This document shows, one piece after another, positions 35,974-43,375 of a stretch of DNA of 64,000 bases. Each line of letters opens with the position of its first letter. Within the stretch, counting starts at the first letter, position 1. The position numbers were made by a program, and so were the translations under genes. The notes under the pieces were generated by a model. The model did not search any database, was not told the origin of the DNA, and saw only the letters and a list, made by a program, of their open reading frames with translations. The stretch is from positions 1 through 64,000 of the forward strand of contig VOPR01000058.1 in assembly GCA_009594995.1 (NCBI GenBank). Reading direction: 5' to 3'. Source of the DNA: Nitrospira sp. Its GTDB lineage: Bacteria > Nitrospirota > Nitrospiria > Nitrospirales > Nitrospiraceae.

Positions 35974-37077
35974 TTACAACAGAGGGGTAAAACGCAAGCC
36001 ATGAGATTCAGCCACGGCCTGGCACGTAATCGTACCGTTCCTTACATTGACCCCCTTGGCAAGACCAGGGTCTAGGCGAATGGCGTTTTCGACCCCTTCC
36101 GACGCAAGCCTGACGATATAGGGAAGTGTGGTATTGGTCAACGCTCGCGTGGAAGTGTGTGGCACGATCCCGGGCATGTTCGTCACGCAGTAGTGGACGA
36201 CTCCATCCACCTCATACACGGGATCCGAGTGGGTTGTGGGCCTCGTCGTTTCGCAGCACCCGCCTTGATCGACGGCCACGTCTACGATCACGGAGCCAGG
36301 CTGCATCTTTGCCACGAGACCGCGCGAAACCACTTTCGGGGCGCGCGCACCCGGCACCAAGACCGCCCCAATGACCAGATCTGCATGGACCACCGCCCGC
36401 TCGATAGCAGATTCGGTTGCCGCGCAGGTCGCAATCCGGCCGCCATATAAGTCGTCGAGATAGCGCAATCTATCCAGGTCCAGGTTGACCACCGTAACTC
36501 GGGCGCCCATTCCCACGGCGATTCTGACTGCCGACGTACCCACGACTCCGGCGCCCACCACCACGACATGAGCCGGCGGCACTCCAGGCACTCCCGCCAG
36601 CAACACCCCGCGGCCACCCTGAACCGTGCCGAGATAATGGGCTCCGACCTGCACAGCAAGGCGTCCGGCAATCTCGCTCATCGGTCGGAGCATAGGGAGA
36701 CTGTGGTCTTTCGCTTCCACAGTTTCGTAGGCAATCGCCGTCACATCGGCCGCCATGAGTGCCTTGGTCAAATCCGGCAACGATGCCAAGTGCAGATAAG
36801 TAAACAGCACTTGGCCGGGCCGGAACAACGCACACTCGGACAGCTGCGGTTCCTTCACCTTCACGATCAGGTCAGCCCGCTGGAAGACCTCTGCCTTGGA
36901 ACCAGCCACCTCAGCACCGGCTTGACGATAGGCGTCATCAGCAAAACCGCTCCCCTGCCCCGCAGAGGGCTCCACCAGCACCTGATGGCCACTTTGTCTC
37001 AACACACGCACGCCGTCCGGCGTCAGACTCACCCGATACTCGTAATCCTTTACCTCTTTTGGAACCCCGATCAGCAT
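35974..37077 (-). CDS. ald: Alanine dehydrogenase
   Basis: NAD-dependent oxidative deamination of L-alanine to pyruvate and ammonia, reversible. The 367-residue protein starts [20 protein letters not shown], typical of Ald. The nucleotide-binding fold carries [20 protein letters not shown] (about residue 170), and the substrate-binding stretch with the conserved lysine and histidine lies around [10 protein letters not shown]. The start is fixed by AAGGAGG before the ATG at 37077; longer frames to 37554 lack Ald homology. Promoter at 37121-37148. Confidence 0.95.
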   Translation of the reverse strand: MLIGVPKEVKDYEYRVSLTPDGVRVLRQSGHQVLVEPSAGQGSGFADDAYRQAGAEVAGSKAEVFQRADLIVKVKEPQLSECALFRPGQVLFTYLHLASLPDLTKALMAADVTAIAYETVEAKDHSLPMLRPMSEIAGRLAVQVGAHYLGTVQGGRGVLLAGVPGVPPAHVVVVGAGVVGTSAVRIAVGMGARVTVVNLDLDRLRYLDDLYGGRIATCAATESAIERAVVHADLVIGAVLVPGARAPKVVSRGLVAKMQPGSVIVDVAVDQGGCCETTRPTTHSDPVYEVDGVVHYCVTNMPGIVPHTSTRALTNTTLPYIVRLASEGVENAIRLDPGLAKGVNVRNGTITCQAVAESHGLRFTPLL

Positions 37078-37120
37078 AAGCCCCTCCTTGCCCTCGACAC
37101 CCGGCCACCCCTCTGCCCGC

Positions 37121-37148
37121 ATTATACATGGAGCCTCCACATCAACAA
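37121..37148 (-). promoter_or_regulatory. Promoter for ald
   Basis: TTGTTG (37148-37143), a 16-base spacer and a perfect TATAAT (37126-37121) on the minus strand. Confidence 0.55.
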
Positions 37149-37241
37149 CGTGAACCGCCCGGCCACCTTGCTTGAGCCAAGAGCAGTGCGGTAAGATTCG
37201 CGGTCTATCGATTCTTCCCCCTTGAGAGGAGCACCTCGCGC

Positions 37242-37610
37242 ATGGATGCCGGATCATGTAATGCCTGCAGCACCGCAGGCACACCGTTGATGAAGTTATC
37301 GCTGGGCAAGGATTTCTTTGGACGCACCTACGACCGGCTCTCGCCGTCTTCGGATCAAAGCCCGAAATGGTATTGCGAACCCTGCTCCATGATGAAGAAT
37401 CTGCAACGTGATTTCCGCGATATCCGCACGGAATTCGACAAGCTTTCCAAGGGCCAGGCCTCTGCCCTCTCGGAACCTGAAGCGAAGCAACGCGCGCAGT
37501 TGCGCCTCCGGGAAATTGCCGCCATTGCCGGCACCCAAGCGGCCGGCTCTTCACTCCTCAATCCAGCGGAAGTTACGCAATTGATTGAACAGTTCCATGC
37601 GCGCGCCTGA
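37242..37610 (+). CDS. Small four-cysteine protein, probably zinc-binding
   Basis: A 122-residue soluble protein of unknown function. Two CxxC pairs, CNAC (residues 6-9) and CEPC near residue 47, could form a zinc site. The C-terminal 75 residues are helical and charged. First gene of a four-gene plus-strand group with two predicted iron-sulfur proteins, which suggests a redox or cofactor-handling context. It diverges from ald. Confidence 0.65.
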   Translation: MDAGSCNACSTAGTPLMKLSLGKDFFGRTYDRLSPSSDQSPKWYCEPCSMMKNLQRDFRDIRTEFDKLSKGQASALSEPEAKQRAQLRLREIAAIAGTQAAGSSLLNPAEVTQLIEQFHARA

Positions 37611-37654
37611 ACCTTGCGGCAAACCGCGCGCCGTGCAGCTCTGGAATATCTAAG

Positions 37655-38005
37655 ATGACCGGCTATCAACGACACATTTTTGTCTGCACCAACAAGCGGG
37701 AAGCCGATGATCCACGCGGCAGCTGCTCGAAGCTCGGCTCCGAGGCGCTGCACGCCTGCTTCAAGCAGGAAGCCAAACGACTCAACCTGAAAGGAGTCGT
37801 ACGTGCCAACAAGGCCGGCTGCCTCGATTACTGCGCCCAAGGCCCCAGTGTGGTGGTCTACCCGGAAGGCATCTGGTACAGGGTCCAGTCCGAGGCCGAC
37901 GTGAAAGAAATTATGGAGCGCCACATTGTGAAGGGAGAGCCGGTCGAGCGACTTCTGATGCCCGGCCAGTCCACGCTCCCCCTCCTCTCCCCGTTAAAAA
38001 CCTGA
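37655..38005 (+). CDS. Thioredoxin-fold [2Fe-2S] ferredoxin
   Basis: A 116-residue ferredoxin of the thioredoxin-like (NuoE/Shethna-like) class. It starts YQRHIFVCTNKREADDPRGSC, with cysteines at about residues 11 and 24, and continues with NKAGCLDYCAQGPSVVVYPE, adding two more. This C-x12-C plus C-x3-C pattern fits the [2Fe-2S] site. It is likely an electron carrier in the cytoplasm; the partner is unknown. Its neighbours form an apparent redox operon. Confidence 0.88.
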   Translation: MTGYQRHIFVCTNKREADDPRGSCSKLGSEALHACFKQEAKRLNLKGVVRANKAGCLDYCAQGPSVVVYPEGIWYRVQSEADVKEIMERHIVKGEPVERLLMPGQSTLPLLSPLKT

Positions 38006-38039
38006 GCCGGTCACATCCGCACGATTTCGCGAGAACTGT

Positions 38040-38453
38040 ATGCCAGCCGATGAAAAATGGAAGGCCAACATGGAAAAAGTGGCCTTCATGAAAGCCTTTC
38101 CCGGATTGCTCTGCAACTGGGATCAACTGGTCGGGAAAACCGTGGAAGCGGTCATGCCGCTCAAGAGCAAAGCCGGCTCTGCGCTGTTAGTGTGCACGGA
38201 CGGATCGTTCCTCGTGGCGCCCCTCCTCGCGGCAGAGCCCTATGAGTTGGGTGAAGCCCTGCAAGCCGGACGCGGGCACCTGGAACCCAAACACGGCGAA
38301 GCCTATGCCGGGTACGATCACCTGCTCAAGAAAGACAAAGAGGCACAGCGCACGGCGCGGCTCGAAAACATTCTCGGCGCGATTCGAAACAATGTGGAAC
38401 AGATTCCGGAATTGAAAGACCGGCTCGCACAGCTGGTCAAGGAGTGGAAGTGA
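38040..38453 (+). CDS. Uncharacterised protein of the ferredoxin operon
   Basis: A 137-residue soluble protein that I cannot assign. The first half forms strands (ALLVCTDGSFLVAPLLA), the second half is a long charged helix (DHLLKKDKEAQRTARLENI and onwards). Two cysteines are too far apart for a metal pair. It lies 34 bases after the [2Fe-2S] ferredoxin gene and overlaps the next ferredoxin gene by 4 bases, so the three are likely co-translated. Confidence 0.68.
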   Translation: MPADEKWKANMEKVAFMKAFPGLLCNWDQLVGKTVEAVMPLKSKAGSALLVCTDGSFLVAPLLAAEPYELGEALQAGRGHLEPKHGEAYAGYDHLLKKDKEAQRTARLENILGAIRNNVEQIPELKDRLAQLVKEWK

Positions 38454-38746
38454 GCAGTCTCCCGCAAAAAAACATGTTCGAGATCTTCTCGCAGGGTCTC
38501 TTCGAAGGAGTGAAACCGATGCTGGTTATCCGCGATCACCTTGTCCGTCATCCCGACCGTTGTACCCATCAGGCCATTTGCGTCCCCATCTGCCCGACCA
38601 GCGCCTGGCTTTCCACGCCGCCCTACAAATTCGACCCGTCCCGCTGCCTGGAAAGCTGCCGACTCTGTCTGGATGCCTGCCCGTCGCAAGCGATCTATGC
38701 GGTGTTCAAAAAGGGCGAGAAGTTGTTAGAGCCCCAGAAGAAGTAA
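38450..38746 (+). CDS. Ferredoxin-like protein with two irregular cysteine clusters
   Basis: A 98-residue protein with two cysteine-rich blocks. CTHQAICVPICP reads C-x5-C-x3-CP and CLESCRLCLDACP reads C-x3-C-x2-C-x3-CP, seven cysteines in all. The second block can hold a 4Fe-4S cluster; the first, with three cysteines, may hold a 3Fe-4S or an incomplete cluster (inference). The GTG start at 38450 overlaps the upstream stop (GTGA), with AAGGAG at the right distance. The likely job is cytoplasmic electron transfer with the [2Fe-2S] protein next door. Confidence 0.78.
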   Translation: MSSLPQKNMFEIFSQGLFEGVKPMLVIRDHLVRHPDRCTHQAICVPICPTSAWLSTPPYKFDPSRCLESCRLCLDACPSQAIYAVFKKGEKLLEPQKK

Positions 38747-38780
38747 CCCCGGAAGACTACAGAGTTCTTCCCCCGCTAAT

Positions 38781-38821
38781 TTGCAGGGTCACGATCATCA
38801 TCACGATGGCGTGACCCGCAA
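38781..38821. terminator. Stem-loop between convergent genes
   Basis: TTGC-GGGTCACG pairs with CGTGACCC-GCAA (12 bp with one bulge) around a 16-base loop, between the ferredoxin gene and the prenyl synthase gene. Confidence 0.6.
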
Positions 38822-38838
38822 TCACCAGGTCCCCTTGT

Positions 38839-39810
38839 TCAGACGATCTGCTTCCGGAGACGCCCCCAGTAGGCCGTGCCGACGTAGCCGCAGGCCCCGG
38901 TGAAGGTGGTCAGCGCCATCACGCGGTAGACAACGGACCGTGGCGCCTTCACATTCACGGCAGGATCGAGCAGATCAGGCGCAGTCGCCACACGCTTCAG
39001 CGTTTCTCCGGCCAGCAGGATCGGCCACATGCAGGCCAACCGCTGGCGGATTTCAAAACGAGGCAGGGCCATGGTGTACATCCAGCCCTGATCCAAATGC
39101 TCCATGGCAAGTTTGATCAGGCGGTTCAGAACCGGCCTGAACGTAGACAGGCTGTCCCGGTTCAGTAAATCCGCCGGCGTCAGTCCCGCCTCACGAAGCA
39201 ATCCCTCCGGCACATAGCAACGGCCGTTGTGAAGATCACGGGCGAGATCCTTCACAATGTTCGTGAGCTGCAATCCCTTGCCGAAACGAACCCCGATGGC
39301 CGACATTCGGCTCACATCCCAACTCGCCATCGCTGGACAATGGGCACAGACCATCCTGGTCCAGAACTCTCCGACACAACCGGCGACGTAGTAGGTGTAC
39401 TGATCCAACTCCTCCAACGTCTGAAGTGCCGTCAGCCCTTGGGCGGAGGTCCCGTGGAAACGGGTGAGATCCATCGCCATTCCATCAGGCAGGACGCCCA
39501 TCAACCATCGGATGCGTTCCTTGTCGCCGGACTCAAACGTCTCGTACAACGCCAAACATTCCTCCAGCCGCTGCAGCAGCACACGTTCAGCGGAATCGGA
39601 TTGATGAGGCACCAGCGCAGCCTGGATCGCCTGCACATCGCTACGCGCCACGGCCACATCAGCGAATTGCGCTCGAAACCGGTTGAGGTAATCGAGCCGT
39701 TGCTCGCGACTGATCAGTTCGGTATCCGCAATCGTGTCGGCGGCGCGCGCGAAGAGATAGGCCAGGCCCATCTGGTCGCGTACCGTGGACGGTAGCACGT
39801 TGAGGGTCAA
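38839..39810 (-). CDS. Squalene/phytoene synthase-family prenyl transferase (HpnD/HpnC-like)
   Basis: Joins two prenyl diphosphates (C15 or C20) head to head. The first aspartate-rich motif is in FARAADTIADT and the second in LTNIVKDLARD, both needed for Mg-diphosphate binding. HpnD/HpnC-type enzymes make squalene for hopanoids. The boundary given uses a TTG at 39810, but the conserved segment continues upstream in frame (residues LLHGILKQVSRSFYL, encoded 39852-39808), with no ATG, GTG or TTG there. The real start may be ACG at 39879, preceded by AGAAGG at 6 bases. The upstream cupredoxin stop is 12 bases away. Confidence 0.85.
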   Translation of the reverse strand: MTLNVLPSTVRDQMGLAYLFARAADTIADTELISREQRLDYLNRFRAQFADVAVARSDVQAIQAALVPHQSDSAERVLLQRLEECLALYETFESGDKERIRWLMGVLPDGMAMDLTRFHGTSAQGLTALQTLEELDQYTYYVAGCVGEFWTRMVCAHCPAMASWDVSRMSAIGVRFGKGLQLTNIVKDLARDLHNGRCYVPEGLLREAGLTPADLLNRDSLSTFRPVLNRLIKLAMEHLDQGWMYTMALPRFEIRQRLACMWPILLAGETLKRVATAPDLLDPAVNVKAPRSVVYRVMALTTFTGACGYVGTAYWGRLRKQIV

Positions 39811-39890
39811 ATAGAAGGACCGGGAAACCTGCTTGAGGATGCCGTGAAGCAGTTCGTGTCTTGCGGAATCGATAGCCGTGGGAAACCTTC

Positions 39891-40337
39891 TTATCGCACT
39901 TCCAGCGTGCCTTCCATGCCCTTCTCCTGATGGCTGGGGAAGAACAGGAGTTTCTTGTCGCAGTAGAAAGTGTAGGTACCGGGCTTGGTAGGCGTAAACT
40001 GCACCGTCACGGTTCGCCCCGCCCCCACGTCACGCTCGATCAAAAGCCCCGCGGCCTCATTCTTCAGGACAAAGTTATGCGGGGTGATGGTGGTGATGCT
40101 GGTCAGGAGCAACTCGACCGGCTTTCCAGCCTGGACGATCAGGTGATTCGGCGTATAGGAATAACTGTCCAGAATCACCGTGGCTCTTTGTATCCCGTCC
40201 GCTTGGTCGACCGGCACCCGCAACGGGGGAACCTGCGGCGCCATGTCGGCACCGCGGACCGGAGGGGGACCTGTGACGATCCACAGTCCTGCCGCGACCA
40301 ACATTCCTAGCCGAAGTGCCGATAGACCTAGACGCAT
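39891..40337 (-). CDS. Periplasmic cupredoxin (type I copper protein)
   Basis: A 148-residue protein with a signal peptide (LGMLVAAGLWIVTG, cleavage near RGADM). The cupredoxin fold carries the type I copper ligands His (TPHNFVLK) and Cys-His-Met (FYCDKK, FPSHQEKGM) near the C-terminus. It is likely a periplasmic electron carrier or copper-binding domain. It shares a transcript with the prenyl synthase gene, whose start region abuts its stop codon. Confidence 0.85.
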   Translation of the reverse strand: MRLGLSALRLGMLVAAGLWIVTGPPPVRGADMAPQVPPLRVPVDQADGIQRATVILDSYSYTPNHLIVQAGKPVELLLTSITTITPHNFVLKNEAAGLLIERDVGAGRTVTVQFTPTKPGTYTFYCDKKLLFFPSHQEKGMEGTLEVR

Positions 40338-40523
40338 AGCGAAGTTTCTAACAGAAGGCCCCAGAACCGGTCAACCGGCCTAGTCTCTTCCGCAGCTTCT
40401 CGCCCAGGCAGTAATTGTCACGATGCCCCCGACAGCAAAAGCGGGCTCGCCTGCCTTGACTGACCGAAAACCTGGTATTATCTGTGAACACCGGGACGGA
40501 ACCAGGCCCCCTAGCCCAAGGGG

Positions 40524-40552
40524 CCAACAACTGAACCGGTATTGGGTATAAT
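40524..40552 (+). promoter_or_regulatory. Possible promoter for htpX
   Basis: CCAACA (40524-40529), a 17-base spacer and a perfect TATAAT (40547-40552), about 65 bases before the ATG. Confidence 0.5.
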
Positions 40553-40617
40553 GACATCCAAGGTTCCTTCCTTTCCGTAGTACAGGAAAGGAGGGCGGAC
40601 CTCCAAGGAGGAGAGAT

Positions 40618-41532
40618 ATGAAGTCGTTGAAGGGTATCGGGCTGCTGATTATTTCGAACATTCTTATTTACCTGACTCTGTCGATTACGGTCAGAGTGCT
40701 GGTGAACATGGTCCTGCCGGCATTCGGCATTGATGTGCGTGGCGCGTTTAGCCAGGAACTGCTGGTCTGGTCGCTGGTCATCGGCTTCGGCGGCGCGTTT
40801 ATCAGTCTGCTGTTTTCCAAACAGATGGCCCGGGCCATGTTGGATTGCACGCAGATCACGCAGCCCCGCACCCACGCTGAACAAGTGATTTACGGATCGG
40901 TTCAGGAAATTGCGGAACGCCTCCAGATCACCATGCCGGAGGTTTGGGTCTACGATTCGCCCGATCCTAACGCATTTGCCACGGGGCCCACGAAGAACAG
41001 CGCGATGGTGGCGGTCTCAACCGGCCTGCTGGCCAACCTGCGCGAAGATGAAGTGAAAGCCGTGCTCGCCCACGAGATGGGACACGTCTTCAACGGCGAC
41101 ATGTTTTCCACGACGGTACTCGCCGGCCTGATGAATACGTTTGTGCACTACATCAGCAACTTTGTGTATCAGATGGTGGCCCAGCCCCAGGGCGATCGGG
41201 AAGAAGGCCAGAGCGGGAGCCCGATCCTTGGGTTCGTCGTTTACATCTTTCTGCAGGTGGTGTTATCCGTGCTCGCCATGCTGGTCATCAGCTGGCATTC
41301 ACGGCGCCGTGAATATGCCGCCGACGCCTTCTCGGCCAAGGTGTACGGGAAGGAGTCGATGATCAAGGCCTTGCAAGCGATTGACCGATGGGTGAACCGG
41401 GCGCAGTTCGAATACACCACGCAAGATGCGTTGGCCACGATGAAGATTTCAGGCAACACCTCCGGCTTCTTACACCTGCTGGCGACCCACCCTCCGATCG
41501 AGGAGCGTGTCGCGGCATTGGAACGTTTATAA
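40618..41532 (+). CDS. htpX: Membrane zinc protease HtpX
   Basis: An inner-membrane M48 metalloprotease involved in membrane protein quality control. The 304-residue protein has two N-terminal helices (residues 7-35, 40-60), the zinc motif HEMGH at about residue 152, and two further hydrophobic segments (about 160-180 and 200-225). The third ligand region is in SRRREYAADAFSAK. A strong AAGGAGGAGA Shine-Dalgarno sequence lies before the ATG. The glutathione-peroxidase-like gene follows after 15 bases, probably in the same unit. Confidence 0.95.
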   Translation: MKSLKGIGLLIISNILIYLTLSITVRVLVNMVLPAFGIDVRGAFSQELLVWSLVIGFGGAFISLLFSKQMARAMLDCTQITQPRTHAEQVIYGSVQEIAERLQITMPEVWVYDSPDPNAFATGPTKNSAMVAVSTGLLANLREDEVKAVLAHEMGHVFNGDMFSTTVLAGLMNTFVHYISNFVYQMVAQPQGDREEGQSGSPILGFVVYIFLQVVLSVLAMLVISWHSRRREYAADAFSAKVYGKESMIKALQAIDRWVNRAQFEYTTQDALATMKISGNTSGFLHLLATHPPIEERVAALERL

Positions 41533-41547
41533 CGAAGGAGTCTCTAT

Positions 41548-42171
41548 ATGCCGATCTATCGACCGACTTGTTCATGGAAGGTACTGGTCCTCGGGCTTGT
41601 CGTGGGTCTCGGGCTTGGCGCCCTCGAAATGGGCTTTGGTTCGGTCGATGCGGCGCAACAGGGAGCGACACGCATGGCTGCCAAAGCATCATCTGTCTAC
41701 GATTTCACGTTGAACGATATCGACGGGAAACCCGTCTCACTCAGCCAGTACAAGGGGAAGGTCGTCATGCTGGTGAACACCGCCAGCTTCTGCGGCAACA
41801 CCCCGCAATATGCGGACCTTGAAAAGATCTATGAGACCTATAAGGACAAGGGGTTCGAGATTCTGGCCTTCCCAGCCAATAACTTCGGCCAGCAGGAGCC
41901 GGGGAGTAATGAGGAAATTAAAGGGTTCTGCCTGACCAAGTATAGTGTCGGCTTTCCCCTGTTCAGCAAGATCAGCGTGAAAGGCGACGACAAACATCCC
42001 CTCTATCGCTATCTCACGGAGCAGAGTCCTTTCCCGGGCGAGGTGGAATGGAACTTCCAGAAGTATTTGGTCGATCGTTCGGGCAATGTCGTCGCCCGCT
42101 ATAAACACGGCACGAAACCACTGGCACAGGAAATCGTCAAAGACGTCGAGCGGTTTCTCGCAAAGAGCTGA
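41548..42171 (+). CDS. Exported glutathione-peroxidase-family protein
   Basis: A 207-residue thioredoxin-fold peroxidase. An N-terminal signal peptide (LVLGLVVGLGLGALEMG, then VDAAQQG) places it in the periplasm. The peroxidatic cysteine is in VNTASFCGNTPQY and the conserved tryptophan in VEWNFQKYLV. The usual catalytic glutamine block reads FPANNFGQQEPG instead of the expected F-P-C-N-Q-F-G, so Gln is replaced by Asn. A second cysteine (KGFCLT) may be the resolving residue, suggesting use of thioredoxin rather than glutathione. Placed after htpX. Confidence 0.88.
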   Translation: MPIYRPTCSWKVLVLGLVVGLGLGALEMGFGSVDAAQQGATRMAAKASSVYDFTLNDIDGKPVSLSQYKGKVVMLVNTASFCGNTPQYADLEKIYETYKDKGFEILAFPANNFGQQEPGSNEEIKGFCLTKYSVGFPLFSKISVKGDDKHPLYRYLTEQSPFPGEVEWNFQKYLVDRSGNVVARYKHGTKPLAQEIVKDVERFLAKS

Positions 42172-42177
42172 TCGTCG

Positions 42178-42453
42178 TCAGGTCTTCTTCTCGAAGCTGA
42201 TGTGTGCTCGATACTCTTGGATGGCCGCACCCAATGCGGCCTTCCCAAGAGGGATATTGGCCTCCAACGCATCCTCCACGCCCCGATCATCGATCACCAC
42301 ATCATACCGGTCTTGAATATTCGTTCGAACCGCGGTGCCATCCTTGAAAGTTCGCGGCATATAAATTTCGGTCCAGACTTCCTTCTCAACTAGACAGACA
42401 TCGCAGAAGCGCTCATACAAGAGCGCCAACTTCTCGGAATCGGTTTCCTTCAT
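42178..42453 (-). CDS. Uncharacterised small soluble protein
   Basis: A 91-residue acidic protein with no signal or membrane segment. It has a CDVC pair (CDVCLVEKEV) near residue 17 and a predicted alpha/beta region (DRYDVVIDDRGVEDALEANI). No family is recognised. It converges with the gpx-like gene with a 6-base gap. Confidence 0.62.
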   Translation of the reverse strand: MKETDSEKLALLYERFCDVCLVEKEVWTEIYMPRTFKDGTAVRTNIQDRYDVVIDDRGVEDALEANIPLGKAALGAAIQEYRAHISFEKKT

Positions 42454-42540
42454 GCACTAGCTCCCGGGTAAAAAATCGGCGAACCGCAGGCCTGTCACGG
42501 CGAGCGGTAGCAGAACGTTAGACTAAGCAGAGGGAGATAT

Positions 42541-43230
42541 TCAACGGGCGGGAGAGTCCGGCACGACATCCGGCGTTGCCTGGTCGGTCACCACAAACCG
42601 CATCGTCCCTACCTGGTTTACCGCATGAAACGGCTGCTGCCCGAGCGAAGTGATGTAAATCTTCACCAGATACTTTCCTTGCGGCCACTGTAGCGACGGC
42701 TTCTTCAACTCGAGAAAACCATATCGTTCGTGACCGGGCACTTCCAGACTATCCTGCACAATCACCGTCTCACTCGTCTTGCCGTCGGCGCTGACCGGGA
42801 ACACCTGAGCTGCAAACTGGGCCGGATCTTCAAGCGGCGCAACCTCGAACACAATATACACGGCGGGCGTCTCGGGCGAGAACACCGAGGTGCCGGGAGC
42901 GATCGGCTTCAAGCGAGGGTCCTGTGTATACCAGCCTTTCCGTCCAAACGTGTCCCATTCGACATCATAGCCCCGCGCCATTTTGATCCAGGTGAACAGG
43001 GACTGGGGGACGCCCTTCTGCTGCACATCCAGAGAAGGTGTTTCGGTCGGCTCGAACTCAGTGGTGATCTGCTCCTTTGGAACCATCAGGTCGCGTCCCT
43101 CGACCAGCGTGTGGGAAAAACCGAGAGCTGTCGCCACACACAATGCCGCAACCAGTCGACGAGAAATGTGCCGACCACCCGCGCGGCGGAATCGATCTGC
43201 ATGGCGTCCTGCCATCAATCGCGCTTGCAT
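42541..43230 (-). CDS. Exported protein of unknown function
   Basis: A 229-residue protein with a positively charged N-terminus and a hydrophobic stretch (LVAALCVATALGFSHTLVEG) that may act as a signal peptide. The mature part is beta-rich, with blocks AVYIVFEVAPLEDPAQF, GHERYGFLELKKPSLQWPQ and MRFVVTDQ, suggesting an immunoglobulin-like fold. No family is assigned. The ATG at 43230 is placed about 7 bases after a predicted -10 box, so the mRNA may be leaderless. Confidence 0.68.
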   Translation of the reverse strand: MQARLMAGRHADRFRRAGGRHISRRLVAALCVATALGFSHTLVEGRDLMVPKEQITTEFEPTETPSLDVQQKGVPQSLFTWIKMARGYDVEWDTFGRKGWYTQDPRLKPIAPGTSVFSPETPAVYIVFEVAPLEDPAQFAAQVFPVSADGKTSETVIVQDSLEVPGHERYGFLELKKPSLQWPQGKYLVKIYITSLGQQPFHAVNQVGTMRFVVTDQATPDVVPDSPAR

Positions 43231-43236
43231 ACGATT

Positions 43237-43266
43237 ATCGTACTCACTGCAGTATGAAGGGGTCAA
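43237..43266 (-). promoter_or_regulatory. Possible promoter for the 43230 gene
   Basis: TTGACC (43266-43261), an 18-base spacer and TACGAT (43242-43237) on the minus strand, ending 7 bases before the ATG. Confidence 0.45.
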
Positions 43267-43313
43267 CCGACTTACAGGCATTTGCGTAAAACAGCAGGGA
43301 AATCGATCGGCTC

Positions 43314-43322
43314 TGATATAAT
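43314..43322 (+). promoter_or_regulatory. Extended -10 promoter for the MFS gene
   Basis: TGATATAAT (43314-43322) is an extended -10 element, 53 bases before the ATG. A -35 box is not evident, as expected for this promoter type. Confidence 0.5.
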
Positions 43323-43375
43323 CCGAAGAATCATTCGAACGGAACCGGCCTACCGCCGTTGTCTTGCGTCATCTC

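Noticed and set aside
40080..40105. GGTGATGGTGGTGATG tandem pattern
   Set aside because: Encodes part of the cupredoxin sequence (TSITTITPH on the minus strand); not a repeat element.
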